DNA of 64,000 bases from Andeanibacterium sp036384795 (GTDB lineage: Bacteria > Pseudomonadota > Alphaproteobacteria > Sphingomonadales > Sphingomonadaceae), in NCBI GenBank assembly GCA_036384795.1, contig DASVLP010000021.1, forward strand, positions 44,116 to 108,115, read 5' to 3'. How positions within the stretch are numbered: the stretch's first letter is position 1; each line of letters opens with the position of its first letter. The notes beneath the pieces were generated by a model, which did no database searches, was not told the origin of the DNA, and saw only the letters and a list, made by a program, of their open reading frames with translations. Made by a program: the position numbers and the translations under genes. Shown here one piece after another: positions 8,329 through 17,657 of this stretch.

Positions 8329-9960
8329 ATGAAAACAAGAACGCTGGCGTCGCTGGGCGGCGCGTTTGCGGTGGCATTTCTGGCCTCGCAGCCGGCAATG
8401 GCGCGCGATTGCGCGGACATCGCCGCGGCGGCTCCTCCCGACACCGAGATTACCTCGGCCGCGCTGCAGCCGGCAGGACCGTTCACGCTGCCTCCCGAAC
8501 TGGGACCGGCGACGACAGTGCAACTGCCGGCCTTCTGCCGAGTGCAGGGCGTACTCCATCCGACGACTGATTCGCACATCGCCTTCGAAGTCTGGCTGCC
8601 CGCAGAGAACTGGGACGGCCGCTTTCAGGGTGTCGGCAACGGCGGATTTGCGGGCGCAATCCCCTATTCCGGTCTGGCAGCGGCATTGCGCAGCGGGCAA
8701 GCCGCGGCAGCAAGCGACACCGGGCACAGCGCCGGCGGAACCGATGCCAAATGGGCCGAAGGGCATCCTGAAAAGGTGATCGATTTCGGCTGGCGGGCGG
8801 TGCACCTGACGGCCGTTGTCGGCCAGGCGTTGACCAAGGCTTTCTACGGCTCGGCACCGCGCAGCAGCTATTTCATTTCGTGTTCGAACGGCGGCCGTCA
8901 GGCGCTGATGGAAGCCCAGCGCTTCCCCGGCGATTACAACGGGATCATCGCGGGTGCGCCTGCCTACAACTGGACCGGCTTGTTCACCGACTTCATCTGG
9001 AACGCGCAGTGGCTCGCCAAACCGGGGGCGATGATCCCGGCGGCCAAAACGCCCGCCATCGCCAGCGCCGTGCTGGCCAAATGCGACAAGCTGGACGGGC
9101 TTGCCGACGGTTTGCTGAGCGATCCCCGCCAATGCCATTTCGATCCCGCAGTGCTGCGGTGCACTGCAGGCGACGCAACTTCCTGCCTGACTGATCCTCA
9201 GATCGCCGCGCTGCGCGCCATCTACCGCGGGCCGCGCACACCCGATGGAAAGCAGGTCTACTTCGGCTTTCTGCCGGGTGGCGAGACCGCTCCTGGAGCG
9301 CCCAACTGGGATTTGTGGATGTTCGGCCTCGCGCCGGGTGCGAGCGCCCAGAACGCGTTTGGGAGCAACTTCTACAAATACGTTGTCGGGGCGCCGGCCG
9401 GATGGACGCCGGCCGATTTCAACTTCGGCAGCGACTTCGCGCGGGTCGAAGCGAGGACCGCCGCCACTTTCAACGCGACCGACCCCGATCTTTCGCCCTT
9501 CGCCGCACGCGGCGGCAAGCTGATCTTGTTCCACGGCTGGTCGGATGGGGGGATTCCCGCGCAAGGCACGGTTGCCTACCGCGATGCGGTGGTGCGCAAG
9601 ATGGGCGCGAACCGGGCGCAGACCTTCATGCGGCTGTTCATGGTGCCCGGCATGTATCACTGCGGCGGGGGCATCGGCCCGAGCGACTTTGGCCAAGGCG
9701 GACCGACCCCCGGGGACACCGATCCGGCGACGAGCCTTTCGGCGGCTTTGCAGGCGTGGGTGGAGCAAGGCCGCGCGCCGGAACAAATCGTCGCCCGACA
9801 AGCGCCGCAGCCAACTACGCCGAAACAGGAGACCGTCCGGACCGGGCTAATCTGTGCTTATCCGCGTCAGGCTAAGCTTTTGCCAGGCGGCGACCCGTTG
9901 CGCGCCGAGGGCTATACTTGCCGGGATCCCAAGGCGGGACAAAAGTCGCGCGACAGTTAG
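8329..9960 (+). CDS. tannase/feruloyl esterase family hydrolase, exported
   Basis: This 543-residue protein hydrolyses ester bonds, typically of gallate, ferulate or similar aromatic acids. I chose the ATG at 8329, preceded by AAGGGG, because it places a clean signal peptide (cleavage after SQPAMA, about residue 25) at the N-terminus; the frame is open further upstream but not conserved in style. Catalytic features are CSNGGRQ with Ser186, HGWSDGG with the likely Asp at about 406, and MYHCGGG with His444, the tannase triad. Paired Cys residues before Ser and after His match the family disulfide. It is followed by an AraC gene and an acyl-CoA synthetase, which suggests ester cleavage outside the cytoplasm and then CoA activation of the acid. 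The exact substrate is unknown. Confidence 0.9.
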   Translation: MKTRTLASLGGAFAVAFLASQPAMARDCADIAAAAPPDTEITSAALQPAGPFTLPPELGPATTVQLPAFCRVQGVLHPTTDSHIAFEVWLPAENWDGRFQGVGNGGFAGAIPYSGLAAALRSGQAAAASDTGHSAGGTDAKWAEGHPEKVIDFGWRAVHLTAVVGQALTKAFYGSAPRSSYFISCSNGGRQALMEAQRFPGDYNGIIAGAPAYNWTGLFTDFIWNAQWLAKPGAMIPAAKTPAIASAVLAKCDKLDGLADGLLSDPRQCHFDPAVLRCTAGDATSCLTDPQIAALRAIYRGPRTPDGKQVYFGFLPGGETAPGAPNWDLWMFGLAPGASAQNAFGSNFYKYVVGAPAGWTPADFNFGSDFARVEARTAATFNATDPDLSPFAARGGKLILFHGWSDGGIPAQGTVAYRDAVVRKMGANRAQTFMRLFMVPGMYHCGGGIGPSDFGQGGPTPGDTDPATSLSAALQAWVEQGRAPEQIVARQAPQPTTPKQETVRTGLICAYPRQAKLLPGGDPLRAEGYTCRDPKAGQKSRDS

Positions 9961-10036
9961 GTGCCTACGCATCCCCTATTCATTCCCGGGCGGTGCGGTA
10001 TGATGCCCCATTCACGCTCGGGCCGCGGGAGAGGCG

Positions 10037-11002
10037 ATGCTGGCGAGGATCGACAGACTGTGCACGGCCGATGTGCCCGAACGGCAGCGGTATGCCTATT
10101 GGCAGGGGCTGTTCGCCGAGCCCGGCCGGTCGGTCGCGATCGAGGGTGACCCCGAAGGATTCCACGGCACTCTTACCCAGCTCACGGCCGGTGAATTCGT
10201 TCTCATGTCGGTGAAATCGAGCCCGCTCGTCACACGCAGCGCAGCGCGTGATGCTTGCGACGAGCGATGCTTCAGCGTTCAGCTGGTGCACCGGGGACGC
10301 TGCATCCTGCGGCACGCGGGAGCCGAGATCGTCGCCGAAACCGGCGACATGATCGTGATCGACGCCCGTAAGCCTTACGAACTGGTGTTCGAGCAACCGG
10401 TCCACGGACTTGTGCTGTCGCTCCCGTCGCTCCGCTTCGACGGTCATGCTGGCGCACTCGAAGCGCTTGCCGGGCGGCAGATGAATTTGAGCGCGGGCCC
10501 GGCCAGAGTGTTGTCCAGCTTCGTCCGCTCGGCATGGGACGAGCTGGTCGAGTGCGACGGCGAGGAGTGGCCAGAGTCGGCTTCGCAGGTGATCTGGGAT
10601 CTGTTGGCCTCGGCGCTTGAGAATCGTCACTCGGACGAGCCTGCAGACAGCCGCGCCGACGACCTTCGGCGCAAGGCAATCGCGCTCATTGACCGCCAAT
10701 TGTTTGACCCCGAGTTCCGCAGCTCGGCGATCCCCGATGAGCTGGGCGTAAGCGCGCGATACCTCCAGCACGTTCTCGCCCAGGCGGGAACCACTCCGTC
10801 CAGACTCCTGCTTATCCGCAGGCTCAACGCCGCGGCGGCGCGCCTGCGTTCGACGGATGCCTCCTGCCGCGTAACCGACGTCGCGCTGGAATGCGGTTTT
10901 AGCGACCTCAGCTATTTCAGCCGCGCATTCCGGCGCAGGTTCGGCGTCTCGGCACGTTCCTACCGGCTGAACCGGAACCTCACGCACGCCGAGTCGCTCT
11001 AG
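10037..11002 (+). CDS. AraC family transcriptional regulator (FeaR/NahR-like sensor domain)
   Basis: This 321-residue protein has an N-terminal AraC-binding-like sensor half (for example RCILRHAGAEIVAETGDMIV and IDARKPYELVFEQPVHGLVL) and a C-terminal double helix-turn-helix (about residues 215-315: LGVSARYLQHVLAQAGTTPS, then VTDVALECGFSDLSYFSRAF). The sensor type is that found in FeaR-like regulators of aromatic amine and acid catabolism. It lies between the esterase and the acyl-CoA synthetase on the same strand and is the natural candidate to control them. Start ATG at 10037 follows GAGAGGCG. Confidence 0.88.
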   Translation: MLARIDRLCTADVPERQRYAYWQGLFAEPGRSVAIEGDPEGFHGTLTQLTAGEFVLMSVKSSPLVTRSAARDACDERCFSVQLVHRGRCILRHAGAEIVAETGDMIVIDARKPYELVFEQPVHGLVLSLPSLRFDGHAGALEALAGRQMNLSAGPARVLSSFVRSAWDELVECDGEEWPESASQVIWDLLASALENRHSDEPADSRADDLRRKAIALIDRQLFDPEFRSSAIPDELGVSARYLQHVLAQAGTTPSRLLLIRRLNAAAARLRSTDASCRVTDVALECGFSDLSYFSRAFRRRFGVSARSYRLNRNLTHAESL

Positions 11003-11101
11003 CCGCGCCGTCCGCGAGGCGCGGCGAGGGACAAGAAGTATACGGTCCTGTCCAAGCGAGTGAGCACTGCCGCCGGTATCCTTGTGGCGGTGGAGGGCGA
11101 G

Positions 11102-12745
11102 ATGGACCATGAACTCAGTTGGGTGACGGGAGCGTGCGAGCCGCCGCTGCTCGAGATCACGGTCGGAGGGGCGCTCGACCGCGCGGCTGAGCAATGGGGC
11201 GAAGCCGACGCGCTGGTTTCGGTCGCGCAAGGCGTGCGGTGGAGTTGGCGGGAGCTTGCGCGCCGGGCCGACGAGATGGCCGCGGGCTTGCTCGCGCTGG
11301 GACTCGAACGAGGCGACCGGATCGGCATCTGGTCGCCCAATTGCGCCGAATGGGCGCTGACCCAATTCGCCGCTGCAAAGGTCGGCCTGATCCTGACGAC
11401 GATCAACCCGGCTTATCGGACCTCGGAGCTGGAATTCATGGCCGACAAGGTGGCCATGCGTGCGGTGGTGGCGGCGGAGCGGTTCAAAACCAGCGATTAC
11501 GTCACAATGCTCGAAGCGATCGACGTTCCGAGCCTCGAGCACCGGATCAAGATCGCTGGCGATGTTCGGCCCGGCTGGCTTGCATTCGACGACTTGCCGG
11601 GGCTGGCGTCGGAGCAGGATCGTGATCGCGCTCGCACAATAGGCGCCGCCCTGGACTGCGACGATCCGATCAACATCCAGTTCACCAGCGGCACCACCGG
11701 ACTCCCCAAAGGGGCCACGTTGTCGCACCGCAACATTCTCAACAACGGTTGGTTCGTCGGCCGGGCGCAACAGCTGGGCCCAAGAGACCGCATCTGCGTG
11801 CCGGTTCCTCTGTACCACTGCTTTGGCATGGTGTTGGGTAATCTGGCGGGAGTGACCTGTGGCTCGGCGATCGTCTATCCCGCGGCCAGCTTTGATGCCG
11901 AAACAACACTGGCCGCAGTCACCCAGGAGCGGTGCACGGCGCTTTACGGAGTGCCGACGATGTTCATCGCGGAACTCGATTGCGCGCGCTTCGACGACTA
12001 CGATCTCACTTCACTGCGCACCGGCATCATGGCCGGCTCACCATGCCCGGTGGAGGTGATGAAGCAGGTGGTCGAGAAAATGCACCTGCGCGGCATCACC
12101 ATCGCCTACGGCATGACCGAGACCAGTCCGGTCAGCTTTCAGAGTGCGCTCGACGACCCACTTGAAAAGCGTGTGTCGACCATCGGCCGGGTCCTGCCCC
12201 ATCTCGAGGTCAAGGTGGTCGATGCCGACGGCCATGTCGTGCCGCGCGGCGTTCCGGGAGAGCTGTGCACCCGCGCCTATTCCGTCATGCTCGGTTATTG
12301 GGACGATCCCGAGCGCACCGCCGAAGTCGTCGACGCCGACGGCTGGATGCATACCGGGGACGTCGGCATGATCGATCAGCAGGGCTACGGCAGCATCGTC
12401 GGCCGGATCAAGGACATGGTCATCCGCGGCGGCGAGAACATCTATCCGCGCGAGATCGAGGAGTTCCTGTTCACCCATCCCAAAATCGCCGACGTGCAGG
12501 TTGTCGGCCTGCCCGATTCCCGCATGGGCGAGGAACTGTGCGCGTGGATCCGCCTGACGCCCGGCGAAACCTGCATCGAGGACGAGATCCGCGACTTCTG
12601 CCGCGACCGGATCGCCCATTACAAGGTGCCGCGGTACATCCGGTTCGTCGACGCTTTCCCGATAACCGTATCCGGCAAGGTGCAAAAGTTCATCATCCGC
12701 GAACGGATGATTGATGAACTCGGTCTCGCGGCCATCTCCGCTTAA
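11102..12745 (+). CDS. AMP-dependent acyl-CoA synthetase
   Basis: This 547-residue enzyme activates a carboxylic acid to its CoA thioester with ATP. The AMP-binding P-loop is clear (INIQFTSGTTGLPKGATLSH), as are YGMTETSPVSFQ, the GYWDDPERTAEVVDADGWMHTGD region and the C-terminal catalytic Lys in ITVSGKVQKF. The ATG at 11102 has GGAGG five bases ahead (11092-11096); an upstream GTG at 11060 would add 14 residues but has no ribosome site. Overall it resembles medium/long-chain or aryl acid ligases of the FadD/FadD3 type. Next to the exported esterase it may activate the acid released. Substrate not determinable. Confidence 0.9.
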   Translation: MDHELSWVTGACEPPLLEITVGGALDRAAEQWGEADALVSVAQGVRWSWRELARRADEMAAGLLALGLERGDRIGIWSPNCAEWALTQFAAAKVGLILTTINPAYRTSELEFMADKVAMRAVVAAERFKTSDYVTMLEAIDVPSLEHRIKIAGDVRPGWLAFDDLPGLASEQDRDRARTIGAALDCDDPINIQFTSGTTGLPKGATLSHRNILNNGWFVGRAQQLGPRDRICVPVPLYHCFGMVLGNLAGVTCGSAIVYPAASFDAETTLAAVTQERCTALYGVPTMFIAELDCARFDDYDLTSLRTGIMAGSPCPVEVMKQVVEKMHLRGITIAYGMTETSPVSFQSALDDPLEKRVSTIGRVLPHLEVKVVDADGHVVPRGVPGELCTRAYSVMLGYWDDPERTAEVVDADGWMHTGDVGMIDQQGYGSIVGRIKDMVIRGGENIYPREIEEFLFTHPKIADVQVVGLPDSRMGEELCAWIRLTPGETCIEDEIRDFCRDRIAHYKVPRYIRFVDAFPITVSGKVQKFIIRERMIDELGLAAISA

Positions 12746-12797
12746 CCCTTTCTCATGTCGGGCGGAAGCGCATGACGACCAGACAAAGGCAGCAGGT

Positions 12798-12832
12798 TGG
12801 AGCGCGGGTCAAATTTGTCGACCCGCGCTCCA
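12798..12832. terminator. bidirectional hairpin between convergent genes
   Basis: A perfect 13-base-pair stem, TGGAGCGCGGGTC facing GACCCGCGCTCCA, encloses a nine-base AT-rich loop. It lies between the ends of the acyl-CoA synthetase (plus) and the TonB receptor (minus), where a shared terminator is expected. No strong U-tract follows on either side. Confidence 0.6.
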
Positions 12833-12877
12833 GTGCCTGTCCCTCAAGTCAGGCACGAAGGATACTGAACCAGCCGA

Positions 12878-15800
12878 TCAGAGTTTGACTCGTGCTCCGA
12901 CGCGGAAGGTCCGGCCGTACGTGTCGAAATAGACTGGATTGGTGGGAAAGCCGTTGCCGCCCGGCGCAACCACCGGATCCTTGTCGAACACGTTGTTGAG
13001 CGAGCCGAACAGCTGGATCTCCTTGGTGATGTCGTACGAAGCGGAAAGGTTGATGTAGACCGCACTGTCGACCGAATTGCTGCTGATGCTGTTGGGATCG
13101 GTGCTGCTGTAATTCGGATCGCCCGGAGTGACCGGCGGGCCGCCGAATGGGGTGACCACCACGTAGCTGCCAGGACCGACGTAACGCGCCTGCACGGTGC
13201 CGGTAAACGGCCCTTGGTGATAAGTGACGAAGGCATTCCCTTGCCACTTCGGCGAGGTGTTGAAACTGCCGAATGCGGCAGTCGGCCCCGACTGGCCGGC
13301 ATAATTCATCGGATCGCCCTGACCCGAATCAAATACTTGGTCGTAGAGGTAGGATGCCAACACCCTCAGATTGAGCGATGCGCCGTTGTTCAGGGGCAGG
13401 TTGTACGCGGCCTCGAAATCGATGCCACGCGTGGTGAAGCCCTGCAGGTTGGCCGCGTGGTTGTCGACTGACACAATGTCGTCCTGGCCGTTGAACGTTA
13501 TGCGGTCGCAAAACGCCTGATTTCCTCCGGCACAGCCGTTGACGATGTTCTGCGCGCCGATTCCCAGGAACGCGATCGCGTCCTTGATCTTGATCTGGTA
13601 CCAGTCGGCCGAAAAGCGGAAGCCCGACAGAAAACCCTTCGGCGAGAGCACCGCGCCGAAGGTGAGAGTATCGGCTTTCTCGGGCACCAGGTTCACGTTG
13701 CCGCCGCTCGTGACGATAGCGGAATCGTTTGCGCTGCCCCCGGGAAAGGGGTTGCTTACAACCCCGAACGGCGGCCCCACGAACGGAGAGGTGGTCTGGA
13801 ACAGCTCGCGGAATTGCGGCGCGCGCACGTCACGCGAACGGGTTCCGCGCAGCCGAAGCCAGTCGGTCACGTCCCAGATTCCGCTGACTTTCCAGGTGAC
13901 GAACTCGCTGGTCTGCTTCTTGCCCGCGTTGTCGCCGAGTGTGCCTTCGCTCTTGTCATGCGTGCCGCGAATGGCGCCGTCGAGTTCGAGGTAGCGGCCG
14001 ACCGGAGCGTCGCGGAAGACCGGCACGTTCAGTTCGCCATAGCCTTCGAGGACCTCCGTCTTACCAGCGTAGTCGAGGCCGTAACTCAAATAGTAGCCAT
14101 TATACCATGGCTGGTCGGCGAGGTCGTGCGTAACGATGCCGGTCTCCTTGCGCCATTCCGCGCCGGTCGCGAGCTTGACCGGTCCGGCGCCCCAGCCGTC
14201 GAACAGGTCGCCGCGCACGTTGAACGCCGCCACGTCTTGCTTGAGGGTCGGGTTTTCGACGAGCGTGCGATAGGCATAATCGATCGCCGCCTGACTGGCG
14301 TTGGCCGACCCGAACAGGTTGAGTGGCACGCAAGTGCCGGCCGCAGCGGCGAACGCCACGTCGTCGGGAGTGTAAGGAAGCCCGGTGTCCGGATTGACCC
14401 GACCGGGCACGGTCACCCCACACACGATTCCGCTCGGGGTTTGAACCGCGTCGAGCGCGAAGCGCAGCAGGGGCTGGACCATGTTGTGGTACAGGCTCTG
14501 ATGGTTGATGTTTTCGCCGTGTGAGAAATACGCATCCCACGACCAGCCGCCGCCGATATCCCCGTTGAGCCCGGCGACCACGCGCCAGGTTTCGTTGGTG
14601 GTTAGATTCCGCGCGTCAACCAGGTTGTTCATAGTGCGCCCGAGCAACGCCCCGCCGGGCCCGATCGCCGCCGCCACGCTGGCCGGCAGGAAAGCGTTGT
14701 CCTGCGCGATATGGTAGCCGAGCAGCACCGAACCTGGCTGATCGACAGCGAAAGGGAAGGGGCCGACAGCGCCCGTCGCGTCGGGATTGACGGCCCTGCT
14801 GTGAGCGTAAGACCCTTCAAGCGAAACTGTGACCGCTGGGCTCACTTCGAATTCGACTCGCGCGAGCGTGCTCACCTTCTCGATGCTCGGCCGCAAGGTG
14901 GTAGCATCGTAATTGCCCGTGGCGAACTGATCGCCGCCTTGGCGGGGTGCGCCGAAAATCGGCAACGAGCCGGCGGAGTACTGACCCGAATCGAACGGTA
15001 TCGCCGCCGTGCCTTCCGGATTGAATTGCACCGTCGGGCCCGTGACAGCCGGCACGTAAATGCAAGCGCCGCCGCCGAACATCAGGCAGGGCGTGAGCGC
15101 TCCGGTCGCGCTGGAATAGGCGATAGTGGCGTTGGGCCCGATCACATAGTGCGGTTGGCCGTATCCCGGGGCGCCGGGGGTCGCGTAATCGTTGTTGGTG
15201 AACTCGCCGTAGCTCTTTGCGCACCAGTCGCGCACTTTCGCGCAATCGCCGATCGCTGCGGTGTTCTGGTATTCGACACCGGCGATGAAATGTCCGCGCC
15301 CGTCGGCGAAGCCCGTGCCGTACGCGGCGGAAGCGTGCCAGTCGTTGCCGTCGCCATGGGTCGTCCGGCTGAAATCGGCTTGGGCCTTGAAGCCCTCCAG
15401 GCTCTTGTCGAGGATCACGTTGACGACGCCCGCGACAGCGTCGGAGCCGTAGACCGCGGAGCCGCCGCCAGTGACCGTCTCGACTCGGCCGACGAGCATC
15501 GATGGCACCAGCGTGATATCGACACCGCCGCCGGCGGTGGTCGAGACCACGCGCTGCGTATCGATCAGCGTTAGCGTGCGGGTGCCGAAAAACGGGTTGA
15601 GGCCGCGCAAGTTGACCAGCTGCGCGCCGACGTTGAAATTGCCGGCGCCAACGTTGTTGCCGGAGAAGAAGTTCGAGTTCTGCGGCAGTTCCTTGACGGC
15701 CTCGCCGACGTTGTTGAGGCCAAGGTTCTCAACGTCTTTCGAATTGAGCACCGTGACCGGGTTCGGGGTTTCGAACGTGCTGCGCCCGACACGCGACCCG

Positions 15801-15976
15801 GTTACGAGAATCTCGTCGCTGGGTGCGGACGACGGTTTCTGATCTCCGGTCTGTTTGGTTGTGTCCGGTTCCGCCTTATCCTGCGCAGCAGCTGGCGCCG
15901 TCGCCGCAAACGCGGCGATCGACGCGGACAACATGAGCGCGACGCGCGCGCCTGTGCTCAATGAAATACAAGCCAT
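12878..15976 (-). CDS. TonB-dependent outer-membrane receptor
   Basis: This 1032-residue protein is a beta-barrel transporter for an unknown ligand. It has a signal peptide (cleaved near APAAAQ, residue 31) and a TonB-box-like DEILVTGSR. The plug domain includes VTVLNSKDVENLGLNNVGEA, LTLIDTQRVV and GGGSAVYGSDAVAGVVNVIL; a long barrel follows and the protein ends in FRVGARVKL, an outer-membrane insertion signal with an aromatic near the end. The large size and this plug type are common in sphingomonads, where such receptors import glycans, aromatics or siderophores. It is convergent with the acyl-CoA synthetase, so it need not belong to that operon. The start has a run of nine G immediately upstream. 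Confidence 0.93.
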   Translation of the reverse strand: MACISLSTGARVALMLSASIAAFAATAPAAAQDKAEPDTTKQTGDQKPSSAPSDEILVTGSRVGRSTFETPNPVTVLNSKDVENLGLNNVGEAVKELPQNSNFFSGNNVGAGNFNVGAQLVNLRGLNPFFGTRTLTLIDTQRVVSTTAGGGVDITLVPSMLVGRVETVTGGGSAVYGSDAVAGVVNVILDKSLEGFKAQADFSRTTHGDGNDWHASAAYGTGFADGRGHFIAGVEYQNTAAIGDCAKVRDWCAKSYGEFTNNDYATPGAPGYGQPHYVIGPNATIAYSSATGALTPCLMFGGGACIYVPAVTGPTVQFNPEGTAAIPFDSGQYSAGSLPIFGAPRQGGDQFATGNYDATTLRPSIEKVSTLARVEFEVSPAVTVSLEGSYAHSRAVNPDATGAVGPFPFAVDQPGSVLLGYHIAQDNAFLPASVAAAIGPGGALLGRTMNNLVDARNLTTNETWRVVAGLNGDIGGGWSWDAYFSHGENINHQSLYHNMVQPLLRFALDAVQTPSGIVCGVTVPGRVNPDTGLPYTPDDVAFAAAAGTCVPLNLFGSANASQAAIDYAYRTLVENPTLKQDVAAFNVRGDLFDGWGAGPVKLATGAEWRKETGIVTHDLADQPWYNGYYLSYGLDYAGKTEVLEGYGELNVPVFRDAPVGRYLELDGAIRGTHDKSEGTLGDNAGKKQTSEFVTWKVSGIWDVTDWLRLRGTRSRDVRAPQFRELFQTTSPFVGPPFGVVSNPFPGGSANDSAIVTSGGNVNLVPEKADTLTFGAVLSPKGFLSGFRFSADWYQIKIKDAIAFLGIGAQNIVNGCAGGNQAFCDRITFNGQDDIVSVDNHAANLQGFTTRGIDFEAAYNLPLNNGASLNLRVLASYLYDQVFDSGQGDPMNYAGQSGPTAAFGSFNTSPKWQGNAFVTYHQGPFTGTVQARYVGPGSYVVVTPFGGPPVTPGDPNYSSTDPNSISSNSVDSAVYINLSASYDITKEIQLFGSLNNVFDKDPVVAPGGNGFPTNPVYFDTYGRTFRVGARVKL

Positions 15977-16200
15977 AACCCCCCCCCTATTTTGATCTTA
16001 TTTGCTAGAGATCAGTAAAAATCCCGCGCAAATTTATGTCTTTTGAAGAAATATCAGATATAACTAGTGCTTCCATATGCACGGCGGCCACGACCAATTG
16101 CGCCGGTACCGTTGAAAGGCCAGCCCAGTATAGCGATTCGAAAAATTACATGCTTGGACAAAGCCGCACGGATATTGACCAAGAGCGCGTCCTACTTTGA
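15977..16200. promoter_or_regulatory. AT-rich upstream region of TonB receptor with G9 tract
   Basis: This stretch is clearly richer in A and T than its surroundings. Directly before the receptor start, the minus strand reads nine consecutive G (complement 15979-15987) and then TT and ATG, so the G run overlaps the ribosome-binding position. Such a run could slip during replication. I see no gene here, only probable promoter sequence for the receptor. Confidence 0.4.
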
Positions 16201-16374
16201 GCGCTCACACGGCGAAAACGGTTCGTGGTGGTGCTAAACTACTCCGCCGAGCCGCAGACGATTGCGCTTCCGGTGCGTGGCGGCGAACTCATCCTTTCGA
16301 CGCTCCCCGCTCGCCTCGCGTTGCTACCCCTGACCAACTCGCGCCCCGACGAAGCCCTGCTGATCCGTCTCTAG
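16201..16374 (+). pseudogene. C-terminal remnant of a glycosidase (alpha-glucosidase/GH13-like)
   Basis: After an in-frame TGA, about 57 codons remain open and read as a short beta-sandwich tail: RFVVVLNYSAEPQTIALP, then GGELILSTLPARLALLPL and RPDEALLIRL before TAG at 16372-16374. This style of sentence (VVLN-sugar-domain strand, GELLLST, LRPDE-hydrophobic-IRL) is how many GH13 alpha-glucosidases end. No catalytic domain is found upstream, where AT-rich receptor promoter sequence begins, so it looks like the scar of a deletion or rearrangement. The family call rests on pattern memory of a short segment. Its stop shares CTAG with the stop of the convergent gene. Confidence 0.5.
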
Positions 16375-17243
16375 CGGTTGGCCCGTCGCAGAAGCGTATG
16401 CGCCTGCTTGAGGTGAGGCGCGTCGAGCATCCGCCCGTCGAGCGCGACCACGCCAGCGCCTGGATTGGCCGCAAATGCGGCGATCACTGCCTCGGCCTGG
16501 GCGATCTGCGCAGCGTTGGGGGTGAAGGCCGCGTTGATAACCGGCACCTGGTCGGGATGGATCGCGAGCATGCCAGTGAATCCGTCCCGCGCGGCGCGGG
16601 CGGCATAGGCTTTCAATCCGTCGAGATCGCGGAAATCGGGATACACCGTCTCAATCGCCGACACCCCCGCGGCATGCGCGGCGAACAGCGCGAGGCTGCG
16701 AACCATCTCGTATGGCGGCGCAAAGCTGCCATCTTCCTCGCGCGAACTTGCCGCGCCGATCGCGGCGGGCAAGTCCTCCGCGCCCCAGCTCAACCCGCAC
16801 AGGTGCGCCGCGACTTTGCGATAGCTGCCCAGCTCGAACACCGCCGCCGCGGTTTCGGTCGCGATTGGCAGGATCGGCGGGCACCCATCGCCCGCCAGAT
16901 CGCGCAGCGCGCGCACACTCGCCGCTCCCTCGGCCTTGGGCAGCACTAGGCCGTCGGGCTTGCCCGGCAGCGCCACCGCAAGATCGTCCCCCGCGTATTC
17001 GCCTCCCAGCGGATTGATTCGCACCAGGCACGGGCACTCGCGGCGGGCGGAAAGCCATTCGAGAACCGCGTTGCGCGCCGCTTGCTTGCGCTCGGGAAGG
17101 ACCGAATCCTCGAGATCGAGGATTACCGCGTCCACCCCGCTCGCGGCGGCCTTGGCGAAGCGCTCGGGCCGATCGCCGGGGACGAACAGCAGCGAGCGCG
17201 GGCTCAAGCCGAGCTGCCTTTCAGGAGCGCGGTCCGCAGGCAT
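16371..17243 (-). CDS. HpcH/HpaI aldolase / citrate-lyase beta-like CoA ester lyase
   Basis: This 290-residue protein belongs to the CitE-like family of Mg-dependent lyases or thioesterases acting on CoA esters. Family motifs are RSLLFVPGDRPERFAKA near the start, DAVILDLEDSV, LVRINPLGGEYAGDDL, GLVLPKAEG, PIATETAAAVFEL, LSWGAEDLPAAIGA and GMLAIHPDQVPVINAAF. The metal-binding Glu and Asp positions appear intact. The ATG at 17243 gives normal length and overlaps the end of the MaoC gene by 40 bases. Pairing with a MaoC hydratase and leucine-type genes suggests a role on branched 3-hydroxyacyl-CoA or malyl-CoA-like esters. The pair recalls the mesaconyl-CoA hydratase/malyl-CoA lyase pair, but the substrate here is an inference. 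Confidence 0.87.
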   Translation of the reverse strand: MPADRAPERQLGLSPRSLLFVPGDRPERFAKAAASGVDAVILDLEDSVLPERKQAARNAVLEWLSARRECPCLVRINPLGGEYAGDDLAVALPGKPDGLVLPKAEGAASVRALRDLAGDGCPPILPIATETAAAVFELGSYRKVAAHLCGLSWGAEDLPAAIGAASSREEDGSFAPPYEMVRSLALFAAHAAGVSAIETVYPDFRDLDGLKAYAARAARDGFTGMLAIHPDQVPVINAAFTPNAAQIAQAEAVIAAFAANPGAGVVALDGRMLDAPHLKQAHTLLRRANR

Positions 17244-17656
17244 CCGCACACCACTTCGTCGCGCTGATTGAGCATGCGGTGGCGGAAAGTCACGATCCCG
17301 GCGCCGGGGCGCGACTTGCTCGGTCGCAGGTCGGTCACTTCGGTTTCGGCGCGCAGCGTGTCGCCGAGAAACACCGGCTTGGGATGTCGCACTTCGTCGT
17401 ACCCAAGATTGGCGATCAGCGTGCCGAGCGTGGTGTCGCCGACACTGATCCCGACCATCAGCGCGAACGTGAACGTGCCGTTGACCAGGATCTGCCCGAA
17501 TTCGCTCGCCTTCGCGGCTTCGGCATCGAGGTGCAGTGGCTGCGGGTTGTGGGTGAGGGTGGAGAACAGCAAGTTGTCGGTTTCGGTGACCGTGCGGCGC
17601 AGCTCGTGCGCGATCTTGTCGCCGACGCGCCATTGATCGAAGAAGCGGCCGGCCAT
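17204..17656 (-). CDS. MaoC family dehydratase
   Basis: This 150-residue hot-dog-fold protein hydrates an enoyl-CoA or carries out the reverse dehydration. The start reads MAGRFFDQWRVGDKIAHELR, and the hydratase region is FSTLTHNPQPLHLDAEAAKA with the catalytic Asp/His-type cluster (N-P-x-P-x-H), followed by GQILVNGTFTFALMVGISVG. Length matches single-domain MaoC proteins. The ATG at 17656 is preceded by GGGGAGGATTTA, which is the end of a REP-like repeat and acts as a strong ribosome site. It overlaps the downstream CitE-like gene and follows the carboxylase alpha gene. The expected substrate is a branched-chain enoyl-CoA such as 3-methylglutaconyl-CoA, but this is inferred from context. Confidence 0.88.
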   Translation of the reverse strand: MAGRFFDQWRVGDKIAHELRRTVTETDNLLFSTLTHNPQPLHLDAEAAKASEFGQILVNGTFTFALMVGISVGDTTLGTLIANLGYDEVRHPKPVFLGDTLRAETEVTDLRPSKSRPGAGIVTFRHRMLNQRDEVVCGCLRTALLKGSSA

Positions 17657-17657
17657 T

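Noticed and set aside
7969..9801. 610-codon open frame on the minus strand
   Set aside because: Antisense to the tannase and SDR genes; low-complexity shadow frame.
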